A DNA stretch of 64,000 nucleotides, taken from positions 1 through 64,000 of the forward strand of contig NZ_BONC01000016.1 in assembly GCF_016862515.1 (NCBI RefSeq). Direction: 5' to 3'. The notes under the pieces were generated by a model that was given only the letters and a program-made list of their open reading frames with translations, was not told the origin of the DNA and did not search any database. Position 1 is the stretch's first letter. Every line of letters starts with the position of its first letter. Made by a program: the position numbers and the translations under genes. The stretch is from Asanoa iriomotensis. GTDB lineage: Bacteria > Actinomycetota > Actinomycetes > Mycobacteriales > Micromonosporaceae. Below, one piece after another: positions 35,439-43,794 of the stretch.

Positions 35439-37180
35439 GCCGTCTCCCCGATTCCGGTGATCGCGATGCGGTGTTCGCTGGGCGAGCCGACGGAGCGGAA
35501 CGGGATGCGGTCGCGGCCCGCGACGAGCAGCCCTTCTCCGCGGGGCGCGGAGAGCAAGAGGCGGGTTTCGCCTGCGGTCAGGTCGAATGCTTCGGCGATC
35601 GCGTCGATCGTTTGAGGGGACTGGCCCATCAGGATCTGGGTGGCCGCATTGGAGACCACGGCGAGGCCGAGGTCGGTGGACAGGACGTCGGCGGCGTCTT
35701 GGGTGACGACGCACAGCCCGGCCGCGCGCTTGCGGGCTGCCTTGGCCATCCGGAACAGGAACCGGGCGCCCTCACCGTCGCGCATCAGCAGCCATGCCTC
35801 GTCCACGACGACGAGCTGTCGGTCCGTGGTGGCGGAGGGTGTGTCGATGCGCGACCAGATGGCGTCGAGGGCGAGGAGCGTGCCCACGTTGCGGATCTCG
35901 TCCGGTAGGTGCCGCAGTGACCAGACGACGAGGTGGCCCTGCGGTGCGGTGGTCGTCGGCCCGTCGAACAGGCTCGCGAAGTTCCCCGTTGTCCACGGGG
36001 CGACCCGTGCGGCCAACTGTCCGGCGGCAGGGTCGCGGTCGGCCGCGAGCGTGTCGGCTAGGTCGCGCAGCAACGGCGCGGGTCGGCTCCAGGTCGTGGG
36101 GTCGGCGCTGATTCCGGCTCGGGCGTAGGTGGCGATGATGGCCCGGTCCAGAGCGGCGCTCTCTGCCGGTGGCGGTGTGGCCCCCAGCATCACCGCGATC
36201 AGGGTGTGCAGGAACAGGCCGCGTCGGGTGAGCGTGTCGGGGCGCCCGTCGGCGGGCACGTCGAGCGGGTTGATCCGCACGCCTGGACGGCCGAGCTGGA
36301 CGACGGTCCCGCCGACGTGCTCGGCCAGCGGTGCGTACTCGTCCTCGGGGTCGACAACCGACACCATTGTGCCCTGGTACAGATTGCGGAGCACGTCCAA
36401 CTTCACGAGGTACGACTTGCCGGCGCCGCTGCGGGCCAAGACGACGGAGTTGTGGTTGTCCTGGGCCCACCGGTTCCAGACCAGGACGCCGTTGCTGGTG
36501 GTGTTGACCCCATACAGGACCCCGCCGGGTGAGGGTGCGGCGCCGGGCGTGGGCGCAGGAAGGTCCGCTGACGCGAACGGGAACGCGGCGGCCAAAGCCG
36601 GAGTGTCAAGGATGCGGCGCACGCGCAGCGGGTCTTCGCCGATGGGCAGGGTGGCGACCCAGCCCTGTTGGTGGCGGAACGTTGCCGGTTGCAAGTCGAG
36701 CAGGACACTGGCGGCCGCGGCCTTCACCCCGTCGGCGGCCGCGCGGAGCTCATCGAGGTCGCGGGCGTGGACGGTGATGTAGATGCCGGTGTCGAACAGC
36801 TTCGCCGCTCCCCGGGCGACGCGGTCCGCGAGGTCGGCGGCGTCGGCGGCGGCGGCCTCGACGATCGGGTCGCCGAGGCGCCCGCGGTCGGCGTCGATGC
36901 GCCGTGACGATTCGAGGCGGCTGCGTTGCCGTCGCAGCATGGGAGCGGCCAGCTGGGCAGGAACCGGCTCGATGTGGATGGCGACGTCGACACGACCGGG
37001 GTAGGACAGCAACGGGTCCAGCCAGGCCGCACCGACCTCGGCCGGGAAGCCGCACACGACGTAGGTGGCGGCGTATCCGTCGCCGAGCCGCACATGTGAC
37101 GGGGTGACCTGCAAGGCCGCTGGCGACGGCATGCCGTCCGTGGCGGTCGCGGGTGTCGTAGGCCGCAGGAACGGCTTCAT
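35435..37180 (-). CDS. VirB4-like conjugation ATPase
   Basis: 581 residues. An N-terminal CagE/TrbE-type domain is followed by a RecA-like motor with Walker A ARSGAGKSYLVK (about 250) and Walker B LVVVDEAWLLM (about 460). VSNAATQILMGQSPQ is the late conserved region. It powers assembly of the type IV secretion channel. It overlaps its neighbours by 4 bases at both ends, so the four genes 32991-39026 are translated as one unit. Confidence 0.9.
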   Translation of the reverse strand: MKPFLRPTTPATATDGMPSPAALQVTPSHVRLGDGYAATYVVCGFPAEVGAAWLDPLLSYPGRVDVAIHIEPVPAQLAAPMLRRQRSRLESSRRIDADRGRLGDPIVEAAAADAADLADRVARGAAKLFDTGIYITVHARDLDELRAAADGVKAAAASVLLDLQPATFRHQQGWVATLPIGEDPLRVRRILDTPALAAAFPFASADLPAPTPGAAPSPGGVLYGVNTTSNGVLVWNRWAQDNHNSVVLARSGAGKSYLVKLDVLRNLYQGTMVSVVDPEDEYAPLAEHVGGTVVQLGRPGVRINPLDVPADGRPDTLTRRGLFLHTLIAVMLGATPPPAESAALDRAIIATYARAGISADPTTWSRPAPLLRDLADTLAADRDPAAGQLAARVAPWTTGNFASLFDGPTTTAPQGHLVVWSLRHLPDEIRNVGTLLALDAIWSRIDTPSATTDRQLVVVDEAWLLMRDGEGARFLFRMAKAARKRAAGLCVVTQDAADVLSTDLGLAVVSNAATQILMGQSPQTIDAIAEAFDLTAGETRLLLSAPRGEGLLVAGRDRIPFRSVGSPSEHRIAITGIGETA

Positions 37181-38064
37181 GGTGTGCTCCGCAGGGTGAT
37201 CGGGGCGCCGGCGGTCGCGCGGGGTCCGGGTGTCGGCGGGGAGAACGGATCGACCGCGCTGGCCAGGGCGGCGGTGACCGCCGGACCGTCCAACGCTGTG
37301 GCGGGGACGCCCAGGCCCGACAGGGCGCGCGCGGCGTCGGCGGCGTGGGCGCTGGTGACGACGGTGAGGACGTGGCGGCGCAGCGGATCGCGGCGGGCAC
37401 CGAGGTCGAGCAGGAACGCGGCGTGGTCGTCGGCGGCGGCTCGCAGGGCCGGGTGCGGTAAGCGTGGTGCGTGGTCGGCGACGGCGTGGGCGTCCGCGGA
37501 CAGGTCGTGGGGTTGCGCGGAGGCAAGAATTTGCGTGGGACCGGTCAGCGCGTTGAGGAACCGACCGAACCCGTCAAGGAGCGCTTCTTGCTCGTCTCCG
37601 GTGCGCAGGTGGATGTTGGTGGTGCCGCAGGCGATGACGACCCGGGCCGCCCGGTCGCAGGTGACCACTCCGCGCGGGCTGACCGACGTCACCGGGGTTC
37701 GCAGCGGGGCCGGCAGTGCCGTCGCGCCGGCGAGCACGGCGACCGTGGTGGCGTGCGGCGAACCGGGTGCCAGCGTCCGCGGCGCTCGGCTGAAGGTGAT
37801 GCCGTTGAGCAGCCACACGTCCAGCGAGACCCCGTCGCGACGTCCCAGCGTGACGACGACCGTTGCGGCGGCCACGACGGCGGCCACGAACAGCCATACC
37901 GGCAGCGGCAGCATGTTGCCGGCGAGGCGGTAGACGCCGAAGCCAGTCAGCGCGACAGCGCCGATGATGGCCAGCTGACGGAACGTCAACCCGAACGCGA
38001 TCCGGTCGGGCTCGTTGATGTTGGCGGGCACCACCGCGCGCGGGGCATCGTCGATGTCGTGCAT
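37177..38064 (-). CDS. PrgI-like conjugation membrane protein
   Basis: 295 residues from ATG 38064, behind GGGAGACCTG. PANINEPDRIAFGLTFRQLA is the PrgI family opening. Two adjacent membrane helices follow (LAIIGAVALTGFGVYRLAG and VWLFVAAVVAAATVVVTLG), then a soluble C-terminal domain. PrgI/VirB3-like proteins work with VirB4, encoded next. The ATG shares its A with the upstream TGA. Confidence 0.82.
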   Translation of the reverse strand: MHDIDDAPRAVVPANINEPDRIAFGLTFRQLAIIGAVALTGFGVYRLAGNMLPLPVWLFVAAVVAAATVVVTLGRRDGVSLDVWLLNGITFSRAPRTLAPGSPHATTVAVLAGATALPAPLRTPVTSVSPRGVVTCDRAARVVIACGTTNIHLRTGDEQEALLDGFGRFLNALTGPTQILASAQPHDLSADAHAVADHAPRLPHPALRAAADDHAAFLLDLGARRDPLRRHVLTVVTSAHAADAARALSGLGVPATALDGPAVTAALASAVDPFSPPTPGPRATAGAPITLRSTP

Positions 38065-39026
38065 CAGGTCTCCCGATTGAGCACGACACGGCGCTGCCGC
38101 CGGTGGGTGTGGTTGCTGACCCGCACCCGTGGCGACGCTGCCGGCCGGCGACGCAGATGGCGTCCAACGGTCTGCACGACCGCGACCCGGGCCAGGACGG
38201 CGCCGGTGCTGCGGCTGCGGGGCTGCCGGACGACCCGGCGGACGAAGCCGGGGATGCTGACGGTGACCCACAGGACGACGGCGACGATGAACAGGTTGAG
38301 CAGGTCCGTCTGGGGTAGGCCCATCACGACGGGCAGGTTCGACCGCGGGTCCAAGATCAGTTCTACGCCGGTCGCGAGGGTCACTGCCTGCAGCGTGGGA
38401 GTGGCGAGGCATCCGAGCAGGGCTCGCCACCATAGGTAGGCGACAGGTTCGGTCCACGGCAGGCTGTGGCAGGCCAGCGCGATCGGGGCGAGCCCGGCCA
38501 GGATGATCAGTACACCGATGCGGACGAGCCAGCCGACGACGAGTGACGCCGTCAGTCCGACGATGAGCGGCCCGACGAGCAGGGCGAGAAGTGCGGTGTG
38601 CGGATCGGCCAAGGCGGCGACCACGTGCGTGCGGGCCATGGTGACCGCGTCGACAGTGGGGGTGTCCGTGCCGACCATCGAGACGGTCAGCGCGTTGGCG
38701 ACCTGGATGATGACGGCGCACATCGGCATCGCGAACACGGATAGCGCGAACCCGACGACGAGGCGCGGGAGGAAATCCTTGAGGGTGTAGCGCGTCTGGA
38801 CGGATCCGCTGACCATCAAAGCGACACCCACCGTGATGATCGCGAGCCCGAAGCAGGCGTTGACGACCAGCGCGCTGCGGCCGGCGATCGTCTGGACCTG
38901 GGGGAGGACGGTGACGTCCGGCGACAGGAACATCTCCGACGTCAGGAAGGCGAGCACGCCGCTGAGAACGTCGATGATGCGGTCGGCAACCCAGTCGATC
39001 GTGCCGTCGAGGAAGTGGTCGACCAT
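38064..39026 (-). CDS. VirB6/TrbL-like channel protein
   Basis: 320 residues with at least six hydrophobic helices (for example VVNACFGLAIITVGVALMV and IGVLIILAGLAPIALACH), and a basic tail. The hydrophobic pattern and place between pilin and PrgI genes match the VirB6/TrbL polytopic membrane component of conjugation channels. Sequence identity is usually low in this family, so context carries much of the call. Confidence 0.8.
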   Translation of the reverse strand: MVDHFLDGTIDWVADRIIDVLSGVLAFLTSEMFLSPDVTVLPQVQTIAGRSALVVNACFGLAIITVGVALMVSGSVQTRYTLKDFLPRLVVGFALSVFAMPMCAVIIQVANALTVSMVGTDTPTVDAVTMARTHVVAALADPHTALLALLVGPLIVGLTASLVVGWLVRIGVLIILAGLAPIALACHSLPWTEPVAYLWWRALLGCLATPTLQAVTLATGVELILDPRSNLPVVMGLPQTDLLNLFIVAVVLWVTVSIPGFVRRVVRQPRSRSTGAVLARVAVVQTVGRHLRRRPAASPRVRVSNHTHRRQRRVVLNRET

Positions 39027-39037
39027 GACCAGTGCCC

Positions 39038-39331
39038 CTACCCGCCGATGATGCTCTGCAGGATCTGCAGGAAAACCGGTGACAGCACGGCGAGGGCGTA
39101 GCCACCGAGCGACCGTTTGAAGTAGCCCTTAGACTGCTCAACCCGGCCCGTGTCGTTGCCGGCACCCATGTACAGCAGGGCACCGATGGCGAAGAACATC
39201 GTGGCGACGGCGGCAAGGATCCCCATGACCCAGCCGGTGATGCCGTCGATGACCTCGGGGACGGTCTTGGGTGCAGCGAGCGGCGGCGTGGCCGAGACCG
39301 CGTCGGTCAGCAGCGAAAGGAACGTGTGCAT
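39038..39331 (-). CDS. VirB2-like pilin-type small membrane protein
   Basis: 97 residues with two hydrophobic helices (VMGILAAVATMFFAIGALLY and LGGYALAVLSPVFLQILQS) separated by a short polar loop (MGAGNDTGRVEQSKG), the layout of TrbC/VirB2 proteins. It is first gene of the transfer operon. A GGAG ribosome site lies about 10 bases before the ATG. The N-terminal leader may be cleaved. Confidence 0.8.
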   Translation of the reverse strand: MHTFLSLLTDAVSATPPLAAPKTVPEVIDGITGWVMGILAAVATMFFAIGALLYMGAGNDTGRVEQSKGYFKRSLGGYALAVLSPVFLQILQSIIGG

Positions 39332-39430
39332 AGCGGCGGCTCCACAAAGGAGGTGGTCCGCCGCGGTGGGGCCGTCGCGGCCGGTGGTCCGGTGGGGGCG
39401 CTCCTCCCTTGCGGGTAGCGAAGGGCTCGA

Positions 39431-39575
39431 TTGTCAGTACGCCATCGCCAAGCCGTGCCGGACCGTGGCCACTCGGGCTGTCCCACCGGGCGGGCATGCC
39501 GTGGATGGCATGCACCGCCCAGATCTCGGCTGTCAGGCCGATCGAACCCGCACGCCTGCTGTCAGCGCCTGACAG
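39431..39575. repeat. CTGTCAG/CTGACAG repeat cluster B
   Basis: The sites are TTGTCAGTACGCC at 39431-39443, CTGTCAG at 39530-39536, and an inverted pair CTGTCAG (39559-39565) CTGACAG (39569-39575) around CGC. They lie in the gap 39332-39606, upstream of the transfer operon and downstream of the sigma-like gene. They may contain the promoter of the transfer genes or an origin of transfer. Confidence 0.75.
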
Positions 39576-39606
39576 GCTCGCCGGCAACGCCCACGTGGCG
39601 GCCAGA

Positions 39607-40365
39607 TCAGGCCGCCTCGTCCCGGCCCCGACGCGCACCGACCATAGGGCCGGACAGGTCGCCGCGGTGCACAGCGGCGGCCACCAGGCGCTCGGCGCGG
39701 CGCCGGCGCATCCGCAGGGCCGACGCCGACACGCCCTGACCCGCCGCGAGTTGCTCGATCAGCGCATCACCGAACCGCGTGCAACTGATCAGCTCCGCCG
39801 CCTCGGCCGAGATAAGACCGGCGGCCGCGGCCCGTCCGAGGAGCAGATCGGGGTGTCCATAGGGCAACGACGGTGACCGCGAGCCCGTGGGGATGTCGGA
39901 TGGCAGCTCGTCGACGTCGGTGGAGGTAACCACGGCGACACCTGCGCGCCATGCCGCCCAACACAGGCGCAGCCACAGCCGCGGCGGCTCCAGCGGCGCC
40001 TCGCGGAGGGCCTGGAGGAAGCCGGCCAGGACTTCGGAATCCACGTCGTCGGCGTGCCGGGCATGCCCTCGGCTGATTTTGGCGGCCATCCTGGTCAGTC
40101 CCGGCAGGGCGACGCCGACGGCGCCGACCACCCAGGCCGGGCCCCACTCGCGTGCGTGGCCCGCCAGCTGCCTCCACAGGGCGTCGGTGATGTCGCTGCC
40201 GTGGGGCTGCGCCACGATCAGCTGCCGCAGCTCGTCCAGAGGCATGACACGGTCTGGCAAACCGGCCACGAGCCGGGCGTCGAACGCCAAGGGCGCCGGT
40301 TCGCAGACGAGGAACTCGAACGCGGTTGCTGCGGCAGTGAGCGCGGAGTGGAGTCGGGTCGGCAT
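39607..40365 (-). CDS. Sigma-factor-like DNA-binding protein
   Basis: 252 residues from ATG 40365. The C-terminal part (LISAEAAELISCTRFGDALI, then EQLAAGQGVSASALRMRRRR) reads like a sigma region 4 helix-turn-helix. The first 150 residues lack the usual sigma region 2 motifs. It sits between repeat clusters B and C and directly upstream of the transfer operon on the same strand, so it is a good candidate for the regulator that binds the repeats (inference). Confidence 0.6.
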   Translation of the reverse strand: MPTRLHSALTAAATAFEFLVCEPAPLAFDARLVAGLPDRVMPLDELRQLIVAQPHGSDITDALWRQLAGHAREWGPAWVVGAVGVALPGLTRMAAKISRGHARHADDVDSEVLAGFLQALREAPLEPPRLWLRLCWAAWRAGVAVVTSTDVDELPSDIPTGSRSPSLPYGHPDLLLGRAAAAGLISAEAAELISCTRFGDALIEQLAAGQGVSASALRMRRRRAERLVAAAVHRGDLSGPMVGARRGRDEAA

Positions 40366-40434
40366 AGCGATCCCTTTCGCAGGAGCTGCCGACGCCGGGT
40401 GGCGTCAGCGAGGCCTCGATTGGGACAGCTCGAC

Positions 40435-40598
40435 CTGACACCACGAGCGGTTCGCGGGCCGCGGTCAGGTCTCGACAGGTTCTGTCAGGTTGGAAGCTGC
40501 GCGGACCGTGTTGCCTCGGGTCGAGCGGCCGGGAGCTGTCAGCTCGGGCCGGAGTTCGATCGGGCTGACAGCACCGCACTACGGGTTGTCAGTACGCC
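40435..40598. repeat. CTGTCAG/CTGACAG repeat cluster C
   Basis: The sites are CTGACAC at 40435, CTGTCAG at 40482-40488, CTGTCAG at 40536-40542 within the 13-base palindrome GAGCTG-T-CAGCTC (40533-40545), CTGACAG at 40565-40571, and a second exact copy of TTGTCAGTACGCC (40586-40598). This is the divergent promoter gap 40366-40619. Confidence 0.75.
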
Positions 40599-40619
40599 CG
40601 CGCCGGTCCGGGGGCCACC

Positions 40620-41201
40620 GTGCCGATGACCGACCACACCCACCACAGGGCGCCCGTTCCCGTCGGAGACGTGGTGCCCGGCGACCCGCCCGTCCCCATC
40701 ACCGTCTGGCCGGTACCCGCACCTCACCCGGGCGAGACGATCTCCCACCCCATGGGTGTCCGCCTGGTCCACAACCTGACCCACACCAGCGACCTGATCC
40801 TCGACCTGACTGTCGGCCCGCAGCTGACCCGTGCCGTCATCGCCTCACGGCGGCGCCGCCACCCCGGCCCGACCGATGCAGCCGGATGGTGCCCTGAACC
40901 AGCCGCACTGGTCGTTGCCGTCTGGCCGCCGCCACCGGCGGCTGGCCCGCCGTCGGAGTTCTTCAGCCGCTGCCGCGCACACCTACGTGCTGGCGGCTGC
41001 GTAGCCGTGCTTCTTCCCCACGGCGACCCGACCCAGCCGGTCGACGTCGTCATCGCCGCCAAAGAGGCCGGCCTGTCCTACCTCCAACACATCGTGGCAA
41101 CGCACCGCGCCCCGGTAGCCGGCAGCCGCGCGGAGCTCAACATCCACACCGACGTCCTCATTCTGACGCGCACTCGGTCCGGCGGTGATCAGAATGGCTG
41201 A
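40620..41201 (+). CDS. Degenerate DNA-methyltransferase-like protein
   Basis: 193 residues from GTG 40620 (ATG at 40626 also possible). The fold follows that of the next gene, but the key motifs are lost: LILDLTVGPQLT (about residue 60) stands where DPMCGSGT is expected, and VAVWPPPPAA (about 101) where TSPPY is expected. The C-terminal LRAGGCVAVLLP matches a late strand of the Rossmann fold. It overlaps the active-looking gene by 8 bases, so the two may form a pair in which this one is a non-catalytic partner (inference). Confidence 0.65.
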   Translation: MPMTDHTHHRAPVPVGDVVPGDPPVPITVWPVPAPHPGETISHPMGVRLVHNLTHTSDLILDLTVGPQLTRAVIASRRRRHPGPTDAAGWCPEPAALVVAVWPPPPAAGPPSEFFSRCRAHLRAGGCVAVLLPHGDPTQPVDVVIAAKEAGLSYLQHIVATHRAPVAGSRAELNIHTDVLILTRTRSGGDQNG

Positions 41202-42036
41202 GCCGATGCCGGTCACGTCGATCTGGTTGACGTGCCAGCGGCTGTCCCGCGACCAGCGCCGTGGCCGGTACGTGCCGGAGTCGTCCACGCACCCGGGCAA
41301 AATGCTCCCCGACCTCGCTGCGCACGCCATCGCCTCCTACACCGCGCCGGGAGACCTGGTCCTGGACCCGATGTGCGGATCCGGAACCAGCCTGGTCGAA
41401 GCGATGCACCTTGGCCGGCACGCTCTCGGCGTCGACATCGAACCGCGGTTCACCGCGCTCGCCGATGCCAACGTTGCTTTGGCCGCGAGTCAGGGTGCAC
41501 GCGGGACTGCAAAGGTCATCACCGGCGACGCCACCAGCTTGCTCGATGTGGCCCCCGCGGCGGCGCTCGGCCAGGTCGGTCTGGTGCTGACGTCCCCGCC
41601 GTACGGCCGGTCTACCCACGGCCTGGTCACCATGACCCGCGCCGGCGTCCGTAAGCGTGCCCACCTTTACGGCGACCGGGAACACGGCAACCTCGCCTAC
41701 GCGGGCTGGTCACGGCTCCTCGACGGCTTCGCCGCAATCCTCGCCGCCAGCCACGCGCTGCTGCGACCCGGGGGAACCGCCGTCATCACCTGCCGGCCGG
41801 TACGCCGACGGCCCGACGACCTCATCGACCTCCCCGGCGAGCTCTTCGCCATCGCCCGGTCCGTCGGCTTCGACCCGGTCGAACGCTGCGCGGCAATGCT
41901 CGCCGCGGTCCGCGACGGTCAAATCGTGCACCGCGCTTCCATGTTCGGCCTGATGGCTGTCCGCAGGTCCCGGGCCGACGGCATCCCCGTTCACCTCATC
42001 GCTCACGAGGACGTCCTTGTCCTGCGACGCCGCTAG
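41194..42036 (+). CDS. Site-specific DNA methyltransferase
   Basis: 280 residues from ATG 41194; an in-frame GTG lies at 41185. The SAM-binding motif LDPMCGSGTS (about 58-65) precedes the catalytic TSPPYG (about 133-138), the beta-class order found in N4-cytosine and N6-adenine enzymes. GVDIEPR provides the acidic loop. The N-terminus (RRGRYVPESSTHPGKMLPDL) is typical of element-borne methyltransferases without a cognate nuclease. No nuclease gene is near. The target sequence is unknown. Confidence 0.85.
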   Translation: MAEPMPVTSIWLTCQRLSRDQRRGRYVPESSTHPGKMLPDLAAHAIASYTAPGDLVLDPMCGSGTSLVEAMHLGRHALGVDIEPRFTALADANVALAASQGARGTAKVITGDATSLLDVAPAAALGQVGLVLTSPPYGRSTHGLVTMTRAGVRKRAHLYGDREHGNLAYAGWSRLLDGFAAILAASHALLRPGGTAVITCRPVRRRPDDLIDLPGELFAIARSVGFDPVERCAAMLAAVRDGQIVHRASMFGLMAVRRSRADGIPVHLIAHEDVLVLRRR

Positions 42037-42374
42037 ACCGGTGGCCCGGCCGCCAGCCTTTGGTCCCGAGGCCGCACCCGGGGCGTAGGGCGGAGCTGGG
42101 CTGTCAGCTTCCGACAGCTCGTCGAGCCCTGACAGACGGGCCGGCATCTCCTGACCGCACCTAGCCTGAAGGCTCTTTCCTTCTCCTTGTTGCCGATCTG
42201 ACGCGCCCGCGACGGCATTCGCGCCCACCACACGGTCGGCGGCCTTTCGCCCCGCCTCATCCGTCGGCATCCCACGGCACGGCCGCCATGCCTCTGCACG
42301 CGCAACCGTTCCTCACTCCGCGCGGAGGTCCATACGTCGTGGCCGGCGCGCAATTTCCCCCTTTGGAGGGAGAC
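42037..42374. other. Intergenic gap with repeats (338 bases)
   Basis: It holds repeat cluster D: GAGCTG at 42093-42098, CTGTCAG at 42101-42107, CAGCTC at 42115-42120 and CTGACAG at 42129-42135, the GCTGTC/GACAGC arms forming an inverted repeat (42100-42118). The remainder shows no convincing gene. The last bases (GGAGGGAGAC) are the ribosome site of the next gene. Confidence 0.65.
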
Positions 42375-42836
42375 ATGCTCAAGCTCGCGTGGTACCTGAT
42401 CGACGTCGAGTTCCTCACCGAACCGGTCCCCGATTTGGATGGTCCGGACGCCGAGGCTGCCACTGCGCTCCTCGCGGCCGCCGAAGCGGTTCTCGGCGAT
42501 GAAGGGCTCTTCGACCCGGTGCGCACCACCGTTGCCGTACGACTGAGTTTGATCTCGGCGATGCGGCTCCACGACGCCGCCACACACGCGGCAGGTATCC
42601 ACAGCAGGGCGGACCTGGTCCACCTCGTCCACGGCCTGACCCTGCTACACGCCTACCTCACCCAGACCGTCCAAAAGCTCGCCGACCACACACGATCCAT
42701 CGCCTGGGCCGGCTCACCGACAGCGGGCGTCGATCGGCAGACCGCCGACGCGCTGTCCACAGCAGGCGAAGGTGGCGAGTTCGTCACCAGCGACCTGAAG
42801 CGCGCCTACCTGGCCCTGGCCCACACCGACCGGTAG
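42375..42836 (+). CDS. Uncharacterised small helical protein
   Basis: 153 residues. ATG 42375 is chosen over the upstream open frame because GGAGGGAGAC precedes it. The protein is mostly alpha-helical with Ala-rich helices (EAATALLAAAEAVLGDEG and VHGLTLLHAYLTQTVQKLAD). No family was recognised and no membrane or metal motif is present. It is followed at 15 bases by the next gene with its own ribosome site, so the two are probably one transcript. Confidence 0.65.
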   Translation: MLKLAWYLIDVEFLTEPVPDLDGPDAEAATALLAAAEAVLGDEGLFDPVRTTVAVRLSLISAMRLHDAATHAAGIHSRADLVHLVHGLTLLHAYLTQTVQKLADHTRSIAWAGSPTAGVDRQTADALSTAGEGGEFVTSDLKRAYLALAHTDR

Positions 42837-42851
42837 ACGAGGAGCGCACTC

Positions 42852-43673
42852 ATGTCCAGTCACCGCATCAGCCTCTACCACAACCTCACGTCACCGTTCG
42901 TGCCCTACTCCGACAGCGACTGGCTCACCGGCGCCATCACGTTCCGTCCCCTCCTGTCAGCGCACACGAGCCCCGACGCCGCAGCCGACTGGGCGTTCAA
43001 CGCGTTCAACACCGACCGCCTCCACCTCGCATCTCCACACACCGGCCCGGTCGACGCGGAGTCGCTGCTGGCGATCAAGGTGTACCGCCTGGTCCGCTTG
43101 CCTTCGCTGGCCGTCGGCGACGTCGCCGCAGTCGCTGGCCCGGTCGGCGAGATCAACTGGCTGGCCTGCGATCTAGACGGTTGGCGGCCGATCACCCGGC
43201 CGCACCGGATCGACGGCGAGCCCTTGGACGTCGACGTGGTTCGCCCGTTCCTGCGGGGTCGGCTGTCGGCGGACCTCGAGGCCGCGGGTGAAGCCGGCGG
43301 CGAGATGCACCGGCTGTGCGTGTTCGAACTGTTCCTGAGCTGCGGCCACATCGCCACTGTGGCCCGCGACGGCTGGTACCCGGTCAGCGTCGCCTGCTGC
43401 GACCGCCTCGGCGGAATTGTCTCCCGCGGTGACTACATCCCGTTCGCGTCGGAGGTCGAAGGGATCAACCTGCTCTCCGAACGCTACGGGCCCCGACCGG
43501 GCGGCGCCCGACGTAAACCCGGCGTGCTGCTGCGCCGCCGCCCCCGCACCGACGACCCGTACACGCGGGCCGACGGCGGCGCCTGTCCAAGCGCTGGCCG
43601 CTTCCCGGCTCGCGTCGGCGCACCGCGATACATCCCCGTGAGGCTCATCGCCGAAGGGGATTCCGCCAGCTGA
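42852..43673 (+). CDS. Uncharacterised element protein
   Basis: 273 residues from ATG 42852 with GAGGAGCGCACTC upstream. It starts with a beta-rich region (RISLYHNLTSPFVPYSDSD). A segment CGHIATVARDGWYPVSVACC contains three Cys and one His. The last 60 residues are Arg/Pro-rich and probably disordered. No known domain was recognised. An intrinsic terminator follows 28 bases after the stop. Confidence 0.65.
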   Translation: MSSHRISLYHNLTSPFVPYSDSDWLTGAITFRPLLSAHTSPDAAADWAFNAFNTDRLHLASPHTGPVDAESLLAIKVYRLVRLPSLAVGDVAAVAGPVGEINWLACDLDGWRPITRPHRIDGEPLDVDVVRPFLRGRLSADLEAAGEAGGEMHRLCVFELFLSCGHIATVARDGWYPVSVACCDRLGGIVSRGDYIPFASEVEGINLLSERYGPRPGGARRKPGVLLRRRPRTDDPYTRADGGACPSAGRFPARVGAPRYIPVRLIAEGDSAS

Positions 43674-43701
43674 CCTACCGCGTTGCCCGAGAAGCAACAA
43701 C

Positions 43702-43721
43702 GGCCCGCCGTCCGGCGGGCC
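43702..43721 (+). terminator. Intrinsic terminator after the 42852-43673 gene
   Basis: Arms GGCCCGCC and GGCGGGCC (8 bases each) around GTCC, followed by TTCGTCGTT. A compact terminator for the upstream two-gene transcript. Confidence 0.8.
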
Positions 43722-43735
43722 TTCGTCGTTCATGG

Positions 43736-43774
43736 ACCCGGGACGCCCCGCCTGGAAACGATGGCGTCCCGGGT
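43736..43774 (+). promoter_or_regulatory. Long leader hairpin before the GGDEF gene
   Basis: Perfect 12-base arms (43736-43747 and 43763-43774) with a 15-base loop end 8 bases before the AAGGAGG ribosome site at 43782-43788. It may be a second terminator or a leader element that controls translation of the GGDEF gene. No known riboswitch was recognised. Confidence 0.6.
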
Positions 43775-43794
43775 TCTCCAGAAGGAGGACCCCA

